The notes under the pieces are model-generated. The model did no database searches. It was not told the origin of the DNA and saw nothing but the letters and a program-made list of their open reading frames with translations. Source: Pempheris klunzingeri (lineage: Eukaryota; Chordata; Actinopteri; Acropomatiformes; Pempheridae). Taken from it: a stretch of DNA of 64,000 nt. This document shows positions 1 to 24,467 of the stretch, piece by piece (positions within the stretch are counted from its first letter, which is position 1; each line of letters starts with the position of its first letter). The DNA is taken from positions 15,107,932 through 15,171,931 of the forward strand of contig NC_092017.1 of the NCBI RefSeq assembly GCF_042242105.1, written 5' to 3'. The translations under genes and the position numbers were made by a program.

Positions 1-81
1 GAGGATTAGAGGATCTATAAAGTGCATATACGTGGTTACTTGTAATAGGGTCTCTGTAAAATTTAAACTCTTTCTCCCCAG

Positions 82-14377
<14,296 letters not shown>

Positions 14378-14725
14378 GCTCAGAGTGCGCTTGCAATCTT
14401 GTCCTGGACTGATTCCTAAAGCCTTTGAGTTTTAACCTGCCCTTTTATCCAGTAACTCCTCCCTTCCAGATCCCACTGCAGGACCATCCCACCAACAGGG
14501 GGTAATCAAGGGCTAAGAAAGACTGAGTCAATCAGCCCAACTCTACCACCACTTTGTTACTGTTTATGTAATTATATGTTCATGTTTTGTCTTGTTTTTG
14601 TTTTTTTTACCCTGACTAAACTTCCTCTTGCGCCACTTGTACCCGACCCAGCACTCATTCTCCACGGAGAGAGCCAGTGGAGGAGATGGCAGAGAGGTGC
14701 CCTAGTGCTTGGACCGTAGCCCTTT

Positions 14726-14731
14726 AATAAA
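14726..14731 (+). terminator. Proximal poly(A) signal AATAAA for fibrillin
   Basis: A canonical AATAAA lies 349 nt after the stop codon, in CCTTTAATAAAGAC. Use would give a short 3' UTR lacking all three miR-29-type sites. Confidence 0.5.
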
Positions 14732-16988
14732 GACAAAATGACAGACAGATGGTTCACAAGTCCATGAAGCACTTTCATAGACAAGCAAACCAAGAAATTA
14801 CAGAAAACAGAGGTTTTTATAAGAAATTAAGTGCTGAGAGTGGCCACAGCTGTCTTTATGTTACATGTATGGTTGTATTTAAATCACAGGATCTAAAGTG
14901 ATCTCTATTTGTTTAGTGTTATAAGGAAGTAAGGGTAAAGTTAAGAAGCTGAGTGCCATCATGGTGGTCCAAGGACTCTCTCACCTCTCTGTGGTCTTAA
15001 TGAAAATCACAACACTGGGGAACAAGGTCACGTCCGCCCCTCTCAGTATTGTAGTGTGTCATTTAATGTATTTGTGCTGTTTGAACAATGTTAACACGAA
15101 GGACTGCAACATTTACACAGCATTTCAGGTTCTTTAGTCCATAGTGGTCTGTTTTGTAGCTGGACGCCAATCAATTTTCATATGTTCTTCTCTGTGACTG
15201 ACTTTTGCCCTGTCTGCGGACAGAGGCAAGCAGGGATTAGCGTGTTTGCGTGTGTGTGCTGTCATGTTTGGTTACCTCAGTACTTCTCACCGAGTATGGA
15301 CGCCATGCTGTGATGCTGACTTTAAAACAAAAGAGGGTGCTAGTGTCGCTCAGCATCCATCATGAGCAGGGAATACACCAGCTAGTAGCTCGTAGACCTA
15401 AAAGACAATAGATCAGGTCACGTTTGTATTTATCCTTGTAGGGATTAAGACTTCAGGTGCACTGATTCTGGACCTGAGAGCCAGCTTTTTCATTAAGTCC
15501 AAAGTCTTTTTCCCTTGTTGACTGTCAGAGGCTTGTAGCTTCTCCTGGTTCTGAGTTTTTACAGCTAAATGAAATACTTCAGGACAATAGAGCTGTAGCT
15601 GACAGCCAGTGTTGGGAGGCTGAACTTGACAATAAGCTGACTTTACCTGACTTATTGGACTTCACCGTGAGCTTGATGTCTGAGGTCTGAGCCTTGTTTA
15701 CAACATAATGAGACACACAGCTGAATACAGTCACAGTCTCAAAGGTACATGACATGTTAACATTACCTAAGCTGTAACTAAAGGTAGTGCTTTACAGTGT
15801 AAGGGCACGCACAGGTGAACACGAAACCTCACAAAAAAACAAATATCTGTCAGGTCATCTTTCATTTCTCACGATTTCTTTTTCTCTCAAAGAGAAAAAA
15901 AAGGTGCTAGATAATACCATCTCTTACGCTGTACAAAGATAGTGCAGTCTTGAATCTGGATTGCAAATGTTTTTTTTGGGGGTTTTTTTTGCTAGGATTT
16001 ATTGTTGTTTGTTGTATGTCTGTCTTTTGTATTGTCTCAGTGCTGAAAAACCAATATTATCAAACTTGCTTCTTGAAAATTAAATTGTATATTTTTAAGT
16101 GAACTTTAGATTGTTTTTTAAATGTCAAGGCTGCCAAAACAAATACTCACAGTAAACCCAAGATTGAAGGCCTTTAGTGCTGTTGACTTTGTTTTGTTGA
16201 GGAAAAAAAGAAGCAAAACCAAAAAAACAAAAACAAATGCACCATTGTATTTGTTGATCACTGACTGTATTGTTTGAAACCACTGTCACCAGTCAAATCA
16301 GCCATTAGCAAAATGACATCAAAACATGTCAGACTTAAAGATAATGAACATTCCCATCATCTATTATCTCATACAAGCTTACACTGTCTGTAATGACATA
16401 AGGATCAATGCAAACTTGACCATCTCCAGCTTGGATCTATGGTGCTCAACGGTATTCTTTTTCTCTTAACAGCACTGTCCCACAGCCTGGGCAATGTTTA
16501 TAATACATAATCATTTTCTAACCTGGGAACCTTTGTATACTTTGTATCTTTATTGTCAGTTTGTAATTTTTCTTTTATTTGCCACTATGTTTTAAAAAAG
16601 GCAGTATGTTGCGTGGGCTTACTGTATCTCAGCTTCAGAGTCAAACTTGAAACAATACTGTCATCATCATCTGCTTGCATTGAAATATGTGCTTTATATT
16701 TTGTACTTTAGGAAATGAGGAGCCTGTTTCAATCGGTCACATTAACCCTAACAATTGCTGATACCAGAGTCCAGCTGAAAGCTGAAATGACAATCATCCA
16801 GTCACACCACGTCTACCAGCTGAGGATCAATAAATCAGTCAGCCATGGTGGAAAAAGTTTTAATATCCTGACTGATCATCATCTTTGTGCAAAGACAAAA
16901 ACCAAAGATTCATGACACCAAATGGCAGACTGTAAAATTAGAGTGATTCACATAATATTGTAAACTTTTGTCCAGTGACATTAATGGC

Positions 16989-16994
16989 AATAAA
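16989..16994 (+). terminator. Distal poly(A) signal AATAAA for fibrillin
   Basis: GGCAATAAAGTATTG is followed 15-50 nt later by a GT/T-rich element (GTGGTTTGTCTGAGG, then a T-rich tract), which is the normal arrangement of a strong cleavage site. It predicts an end near 17010. Confidence 0.6.
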
Positions 16995-17046
16995 GTATTG
17001 TGGGTTATATTTTTAAGTGGTTTGTCTGAGGTTTTCTTTTCTCTTA

Positions 17047-17064
17047 GTGTGTGTGTGTGTGTGT
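17047..17064. repeat. GT microsatellite between two convergent 3' ends
   Basis: An 18-base GT run lies between the predicted fibrillin and cortexin cleavage sites. Confidence 0.9.
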
Positions 17065-17114
17065 ATAATATGACTAACAAACGTTACACAAGGTGACAAA
17101 TAATTAGTAATCAT

Positions 17115-17120
17115 TTTATT
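17115..17120 (-). terminator. Poly(A) signal for ctxn1 (AATAAA on - strand)
   Basis: TTTATT on the + strand reads AATAAA on the - strand, 1.2 kb beyond the ctxn1 stop. A second copy is at 17207-17212. The GT run at 17047-17064 reads CA on this strand, so the downstream element is not typical. Cleavage near 17095-17100 is inferred. Confidence 0.45.
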
Positions 17121-18313
17121 TAATCTCCAACATGAGCAATGTGGACCTTCCACACAGTCCAGCAATCAGTGGAAATTATCTTAGTAATTGAAGAAGTAAA
17201 TTCTTTTTTATTTTCACTGATTCATCCCAGTGTATCAAAAACAAAGCAGATAGTCAGAAAAATATGTAATTACAAAACACAAAAAAGCAAAGCTACCTGC
17301 TTTGCCTCCATCTAAGATCTGGCTGCATGGCTATCTCAAAAATCCACAGTCTAAATATTGATACAGTAAGAGGAAGAGGACAGAAAGATAGCAAAAAGGA
17401 GACTCCCAAACTTGAGTCAAGAATAGAAAAATAAAGCTTTCTCTTGCCTAAAGGTTGCTGTTTGCCTCATCACCACACTTGGCAGGCTGACTAAAGCAAA
17501 GGGTACAACCAGTGAACATAAACTCTACTTGCAGTAATAAGAGATTATATAGTTTCGTTATGGCTTCTCAGTTATAGACACAATAACACACAGAACATAC
17601 ACAGACAAACTTTTATGGGAGCGCAAACTACCTGCTCAGACCTTAAAAAGCATCTGAAACTGCAGTGCTGCTCGAGGATCAGTGTCCAAAAGAAAAAAAA
17701 AAGTGAGGATTTGTGCTCCTTGATCAGCACTTGGATGCTTTACAATGGACACTGGTTCTTTAAAGGGGCATCTGCTTAAGTGTAAACTCCTCCATTTAAG
17801 TTCTGCTTGTGTTCTGCATGTAGAGTGTTCCCCCAAATGTAGCTTCGATGTAATGGACCCATGTGGATGAAGGTGGTCTTTCCAAAATTTAATTGTGTTC
17901 TAATACTAACAAGCTCTGGAGTTTGGAAAATCTAGCCCTAAAGTGATGTTTTGATGTGGTAGCGTGTTTGACTAGTACAGTAGGTCAAGTTAAGGCAGCT
18001 GTGCAGCTCAATATTTCTGTCTTTCATGGGCCAACATCTGGGTCACAGGATTTCCAGTTGTCTGTGTTGTTGAATCAGACTTAACATGGTTACACAGGAT
18101 CTTGCAGCCTCATATTTACACCATGAAAAAGGCTGCAATACAGTAATATACACCAGGTATACTCATATCAGGTAAATCCCCCTCTTAGAGTGTAGTCACC
18201 ATATTATGTATTGGTACAGTCCATTCCCACATCTAAAATTATTCAATGCTCTTACAGATTCTGTCTATGTGCAGTGAAATATACCCCTCTCCACCCCCTC
18301 TTCATACAACACC
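17121..18313 (-). other. ctxn1: Probable ctxn1 3' UTR
   Basis: This is non-coding DNA directly after the cortexin stop on the - strand, with no other gene visible. Cortexin mRNAs are known to have long 3' UTRs relative to their small coding region. The end is set by the AATAAA at 17115-17120 or 17207-17212. Confidence 0.5.
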
Positions 18314-18604
18314 CTACACCAGTGCATAATCAAACTGACCCCTCTCCAGCCCCTCCTTGTGGTCAGTCCAGGATGATGCAGGCATGCGGCTGTAGGGGTC
18401 CAGCAGGATCCTGAAGCACCTGACCAGCAGGAAGACCAGGAAGAGCATGAGGAGACCTACAAAGGCCAAGGCGGTGCGCTGCTCAGTGTCGACCCCAACC
18501 AAGGCCAGGGGGGGGCTGCTGCTGCCACCGCCAGGACTGCCAGGGAGGGAGGAGCTGGCCGGGGACAGCAGCAACTCGTAGTCAAGTGTGGGCACATCGT
18601 TCAT
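18314..18604 (-). CDS. ctxn1: Cortexin-1, small neuronal single-pass membrane protein
   Basis: The product is 96 residues. The C-terminal half has the cortexin signature: EQRTALAFV, a hydrophobic membrane segment at about residues 45-61, then [18 protein letters not shown] and [17 protein letters not shown] at the extreme C-terminus. Cortexins are brain-enriched single-pass proteins with a very conserved cytosolic tail; their exact function is not settled. I chose the ATG at 18602-18604 because MNDVPTL begins a compact N-terminus of family-like length. The reading frame stays open upstream to an ATG at 18719-18721, but those 39 residues look like translated 5' UTR. The N-terminal Ser/Pro/Gly stretch (residues 14-33) is low complexity. 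An acceptor-like site (AG at 18641-18642 on the + map) suggests a leading 5' UTR intron. It is convergent with fibrillin. Confidence 0.93.
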   Translation of the reverse strand: MNDVPTLDYELLLSPASSSLPGSPGGGSSSPPLALVGVDTEQRTALAFVGLLMLFLVFLLVRCFRILLDPYSRMPASSWTDHKEGLERGQFDYALV

Positions 18605-21029
18605 CCTCCACGGGGCCCGAAGGCAGGGCTTACACACTGACTGGATGGTTGGTGTATTGGGGGGAGGTGCGGAGAAGGACGGGAAGGTGTTCATGAGCGG
18701 TGGTGCAGAAAGAAAGGCCAAACTGGGGATAAGGAGTTTGATTACAAGGCTTAATATGAAGATGGCTTACAAGTTTTACAGTGTAGACCCTGCTTGTTTT
18801 GTGTAAGAAGTTAAGCAGCCTCAGTTAGCAGGTAGTTAACAAGTAAGAAGACTGCAGAGCAATCTCCAAATCCGAGACAGTGATGTATCTGTTTAAAATG
18901 TGTGTATTCTGATCACGGCAGGACGTGCACACACATCTTCCTCTGCTGGACAGTTTATTTAGTCAAATCTAGGTCAGTCAAAGTGACGTGACCCAGAAAG
19001 GCTGGGCTCTAATCTGCTCTGACAATGTGACAGACACGCATGCATACGCACACACTTTTCAATTAATATGGACTACTTTTTAGTGTCACGTATTTTGAGG
19101 AACTGACTAAACAGTGTAATGAAGCTCTATAACTTTCTTATTTAAGGGCCGATCCCTCAGGCGTTATTATTATATCAGGGCTGCTCTGCCACATCAGTTC
19201 TCATTCTCACTCTCAATCGGAGCAGACAGGACGTGACACTGCCTATGCAAACACACAAACATGTGTCTGATCACAGTCAAGGTCAGTGTTCACTATGGGA
19301 GCTAATAGTGTGCAGATGGACTTCTATATACTTCTATGAGTGTGTATCTGGGTGTTGTGTCACTGAACTGATAGCAGCACCCAGGTGTAACAAAGTCTAT
19401 TTAAAGCATCTGCAGAAGCCAGCAACACAAGGTGTGTGTCTGTGTGCACACATGGGTGACTGTTTGTGTGTTAATTAGATTAGGAGTTCAATGGATCAAT
19501 GGCCCTGAAAGATAATAATAAAACAGCACATCACCTTGCTGATGTTTCCCGCTAAAGTCAATGTTTTGCCTTCCGCCAGACTAGCTGGAGCTTGATAAGC
19601 GGGTCAGAGCTGTCAAGTGTTCAAATAAGGTGAGATGATGTCTTCAAAAGCTGCCTCTCCTGATAAGTAGAGCAGCACCGAGAGGTAGAAAATTTGTTAT
19701 ATGGTTCTGAGAAGATGAGTTCGTGTTTGTTAAATGAGAAGTGGCTTCATCCAGTTTGATCATCAGTCTAGTAAATGTAGAATCTGTTTATGGGGCTGTT
19801 CCAGCAGTCCTCAGCAGACGTGGCATGAAGGTTGTTGCCACACGTGGTTTCATCAGGTGTTCCTGGTTCGGCCGAGCAACAGTGAGTGACTGCAGCTCCT
19901 TTTAACTCACCGCCTGAAAGAATAAGAGGGATGCAGTTAGGAAAGAATTCAGATAATTGTCAAAGAATATCACTAATACAGCTAATGTCCTAATGAGGGC
20001 AGATAATCTTAACAATATAACACCATAATGTAGTCAAATCCCTTACAATAAAACTACATTACATTGCTACAACTGCATTGCACAACTTTTCCATTGTGAC
20101 CATTTAATGTGAACCATAAGGGGAAGATTTAGTCATTCCTTCCTCATTTCATCATACAATGTGATTATTACCACCCTTTGTTCAATAAGTAACGGTGACA
20201 GTGACATTAGCCATCTGTGGGGAGAACACAGGACCAGCATCCCCTGTAATGACACTCAATTAGTAAGATGATTATGGTGTCATTACAGCCACATTAGCAG
20301 TAATGAATGCACAATTATAAACACTGATACCGCATTACATCATCCTCATTTGTCAGTGCACTGTTACAGTAGGCCATTTGTTCACTTGTTGACCCCCTTC
20401 ATTCATTTGCTCACATGATGGAGGGAAAGACAAAGTGTAGCAGAGCCTCATTAATAATCTAAAATCACATCTCCTGCAGCGTACCAGGTTTCAAATTATT
20501 GAGGAAATGTGATACGTAAACCATTTTTACCTGCTCACCCATCTGAATAGAGCGGCGACTGGGCTATTTGCTTAGACAAATGTGATACCAAGAGATATGC
20601 AGAGCCCTACGTGTGTGTGGAGAGATGCTTAACAGAGACGAAGGCAAAGGCAAAGGGGAGGAGAGAAAGAGAGAGATGGCAGGAAACAGGGACAGGCTTT
20701 TAAATCTTAGGTTAATGTATTAAGGAGCAAAAAGTGGGGAAAAAAATTACAATGACTTAGTTGTTGTCCAGATAGAGGGAGCTTTATAGGACAACAAGAG
20801 ATAAAAAGACAGATGAGTGACTCGATCTATCAAGATAAAATAGGAATGCAGGATGGACAGAAAGCAGAGGAAGGTGAGAAACAAATTAGGAGGATTGATA
20901 GAGGAGGATGAATAGAGCAAAAGTTCCTGTAGTGAACCGGCAGCAGTACAGAGGAGAGAGGAAAGGTTTGCTGGCACAAACTGGTCTGACTTTCCTCTGC
21001 ATGACCATGGCAAAATGCCTTTGCCATAT

Positions 21030-21030
<1 letters not shown>

Positions 21031-21072
<42 letters not shown>
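21031..21072. repeat. CT microsatellite
   Basis: A nearly pure CT dinucleotide run of about 42 bases. Confidence 0.95.
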
Positions 21073-21076
<4 letters not shown>

Positions 21077-21242
21077 GTTGCTTTCGGTTCAAAGGTTTTC
21101 TATCTGCTACTTCATCAGTCAGCGTCTCTGGGGTGGCTGGTGCACCAGACTCAGGCTGGCAGCAGGATGACACACCTGGGAGGTGGCACTCACACTGTGA
21201 ATGAATGTGCATTTCTGTGAGTGTTCAAACAGACCGTCTGGC

Positions 21243-21248
21243 TGTGTG

Positions 21249-21283
<35 letters not shown>

Positions 21284-21343
21284 ATGTGAGTGAGTGTGTG
21301 TGTGTGTGTGTGTGTATGTGTGTTTGTGTGTGTGTGTATGTGA

Positions 21344-21398
<55 letters not shown>

Positions 21399-21422
21399 TT
21401 TGTGTGTGTGTGTGTGTGTGTG
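21243..21422. repeat. Long interrupted GT microsatellite
   Basis: About 180 bases of GT interrupted by TATGTGAGTGAG units. The block TATGTGAGTGAGTGTG recurs, so the array has a second-order repeat and probably expanded by duplication of a mixed unit. Confidence 0.95.
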
Positions 21423-22727
21423 ACTGTCTCTGTGTCCCCGTCTCTTCTACTGCCGTTGACTGATGTGAGTAGCAAAACCTAAAAATAGGTGAGAAAACCT
21501 TGAAACTGTTTTCAAGGACATTATGACGACGGACACCGTCACATCTACATCTGCAGCACCACTTCAGAAATGTTGTCCAACTGCAATGAACTGCTTTTTA
21601 CATATTGATAGTTTTGAATCCACTCCTAGCTTTCACCAATTTTTCGGCTTAATTGGAAGCAATTACTGTAACGCTGTTCTTTTAGGTTGTTACTTGAAAA
21701 GTTGCCAATGGCAGTAAGAGTGATCTCCTAATTGCTAAACTGTCATGGGGTTTGTTTAAGATAAGCCAGGCCTTTGTAATACTAATCAATAATGGAAATG
21801 CCAGAGTGTAATTCAGTGGTTGGGCTTCACGTCTGGGCAATACCAGCAGAGGCAGGGCTATGCATCACTGCAAACAACACATTTATCAATATCTTTGAGG
21901 AATATAAATGGTTTTCTAAAGAAAGTTTTTAACAAAATGTTCTAACCTTCAGTATTTAATGCAGCTTACACATTAAAGCAGCCATACAAAATATCTGCTG
22001 AAATAAAATGCAGTTTAAGACCTTGCACACCCACACAGATGTGGCAAATTAAAACTTTTATACTTAATTTAAGGTTCAGTACCAAAGTCTGCCCTGGACA
22101 GATGGTCATTGCACAGGAAAAAACTCTACTATAACATGTAAACACACAGAGATGCAGACAGACTAGTTCTGAGACTGTCAGCTACACGCTAGCACATACA
22201 CACACAGACGCATTAAACACACACACAGTCACACACACACTTGAAATACAAGTGTGTGCAAAAACACGTACAAAAAAGAACATTGCTGCTGAAACCCACA
22301 CACTGGGATGATTTCCATTTTGAAAGTGGAAGGAGCGGGTAAAAGGTACAAACATAACCTCCTCATCTGATCCTATCCACCCTGTAATTATTTAGTGGCA
22401 GCGTTTCTCCATTATCTCTCACTAACTCATCACTGAGAGAGAAAGGATGATAAATTGGCTCAGGGAGGGGGAGAATGGACTTGAAGCTGAGAGAGAGAAA
22501 GCATCTGTTCCCTTTGAAATTGTGAAATCTATCATATGATACAATAACAGGTGTACAATTACTCCTACATATAGTGTATCGATTTATTGAAGAACAGCTA
22601 TGAGAGTAAAATATATTGTAGAAAGAATGGTCGATTTCATTAAAAAAATGTAAAGATAATGTATTTCCTGCCTTTGCAACAAGCATTTGTAGAGTCAGTG
22701 GTCAGAAAGTTCAGTCATGGGCTTCCA

Positions 22728-22730
<3 letters not shown>

Positions 22731-22768
<38 letters not shown>

Positions 22769-23504
22769 TGAGAGAGAGTGTGCGTGTGTGAATAAGTCAT
22801 TGGGAGGTAGAGGGGAGGACAGACAGAGATTGCTCAGCTTATTTTCCTCCTCGTTAAGTCTCACTGCCACTATCACCCTCGAATGGCCACACACACACAC
22901 ACGCTCACACACACACAACCGTACACGCACACACACGCACACACCGTCATCCATCGACTCGTAATAGTTCTCGCCCACTCGATTTCTCCTCCAGGACACT
23001 TCCTCAAAGCAGCGGCGAGACCCCTGAGATGAAGGGAAGCGAAGCGGACACTCGTCAGTCTTCATCGAAAAGTCCTCTAATGGAGACCTTTCTCACACAT
23101 GCACGCACACACACACACACACGTGCACACACACACACACACACACACACACAAGTGCACCTGAGGGAACTCATTTACAGACAAAAACACACAAGCGCAC
23201 ACAATGCAATGGACACACAGACTTTGAAGTGGGTATACTGACGCTCATATATTTGTATATAGTATATAGATAAAGAGAGATTCACTTAAACACGCACACA
23301 CACACACACGCACACACAAACTGCACCACTGTCATCACTTCCTCACAGAGCCATTGGTCAAACTAACGTTGGCAGAACTCATCAAGATAAATGAAATGAA
23401 GAGAGCTGAAAATAATTTAGCTACCTCTCAGGTGACCAGGGTGTCAACTTTTCCCTCCTCTATTCACATCTCCTCTTCTTTCTCTCTCACACTCACACAC
23501 ACAC

Positions 23505-23540
<36 letters not shown>
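22731..23540. repeat. Cluster of GT and CA microsatellites
   Basis: A GT run (22731-22764) is followed by CA runs near 22889-22943, 23105-23153, 23291-23319 and 23493-23539. GT upstream and CA downstream are complementary and could pair as a hairpin in a transcript. Confidence 0.9.
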
Positions 23541-23543
<3 letters not shown>

Positions 23544-23599
23544 TAATACACGCATTCAAGTTCAAATACCATACAGATCAGGGTTCAAAACCTGGGAAA

Positions 23600-23870
23600 A
23601 CTTTACTTCCCTACTTTATTTAGCATTTATAAGCACTATTTAAACATTGAATAAATGACTGAAAACTCACTGTAGCAGGTATACAAACATTTTTAATTAT
23701 AACTTCACCTATGAAGACAGCTATTGTGATAGCTGTTAATGAATACATTTATAATTGCCTATATGTGCTTACAACTATATTATAGTGTGCTATAAACATT
23801 AATGACACATATATACACTGCTTACAACTTACAAATGCTAAATAGAGGGACCTAATGTAAAGTGTTACCT
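23600..23870. repeat. Dispersed repeat ending in AATGTAAAGTGTTACCT
   Basis: This AT-rich block has tandem-like ATTTATAA/TTATAA/GCTTACAA motifs and ends CCTAATGTAAAGTGTTACC. The complement, GGTAACACTTTACATTAGG, is a terminus I recognise from abundant non-autonomous DNA elements in fish. The family is not named because I cannot search a repeat library. Confidence 0.5.
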
Positions 23871-24423
23871 AATCTTTCTTCTGGTGCTCCAAATTGTAGT
23901 GAGATGCAAGTGCTCGAATGCTGAATTTTGAAGCCAAGTAAAGGATGACAGAGCTGCATTTGGGCAAAAAGGCTAAATCTGTGGTGCCACATCAAGCAAT
24001 TTGTGTTGGATGGAAGGCTTTCTCTTCTGTTGCTGTCCCAAGTTATAATTTTAAAGCAATTGTAGAGGGAAAAAAATGCAGACTTTGGAACAAATCCACA
24101 ACAATATGACATTATCTTTGCAATGTGGCCTCACTACTTGTTTTGCTTGCTGTTAAACTCTACTTGGGTGTCTGCTTGGTCTCTCGTCTCTCATGCACCT
24201 AGGCAAATAACAAGATTCACACAAATTTTCACATCAAAACAAGGACAAGCATGATCTTTTCAACAGGAAAAACACATGCCACCACTTCAAGCGCACAGAT
24301 AGCCAACCAAGCCAGCCTCTATAGAGTTTAGTGCAGAGACAGCCTTGATTTGTCATTATTTATAGCCTGAGTAAAGCCACTCTCTAAAAGTAATTAGACT
24401 TTAGAAACAACGAGAAAGGGAGA

Positions 24424-24428
<5 letters not shown>

Positions 24429-24465
<37 letters not shown>
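24429..24465. repeat. GA microsatellite
   Basis: A pure GA run of 37 bases inside purine-rich DNA. Confidence 0.95.

Positions 24466-24467
<2 letters not shown>

Larger units (their letters stand above)
14378..17010 (+). other. fbn3: Probable fibrillin 3' UTR
   Basis: No coding signal appears on either strand here. The stretch follows the fibrillin stop directly and has two good poly(A) hexamers, one after about 350 nt and one after about 2.6 kb. It has T-rich and A-rich tracts (15963-15991, 16202-16235). Three miR-29-type seed matches lie at 15336-15342, 15903-15909 and 16440-16446. A long 3' UTR is usual for fibrillins. The true length needs transcript data. Confidence 0.55.

Noticed and set aside
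1..81. Coding sequence at the extreme left edge
   Set aside because: Bases 1-81 read as the end of a fibrillin intron with a pyrimidine tract and AG at 80-81; the TB3 exons must lie before the window.
18719..18721. Upstream ATG as the ctxn1 start
   Set aside because: It would add 39 Pro-rich residues unlike the family, and an acceptor-like site falls between it and the chosen start.
21119..21475. His/Thr-rich open frames on both strands around 21.1-21.5 kb
   Set aside because: They are translations of the GT/CA microsatellite, not proteins.
22363..22686. A 107-codon open frame on the - strand
   Set aside because: No recognisable domain, ordinary AT-rich composition and no exon signals.
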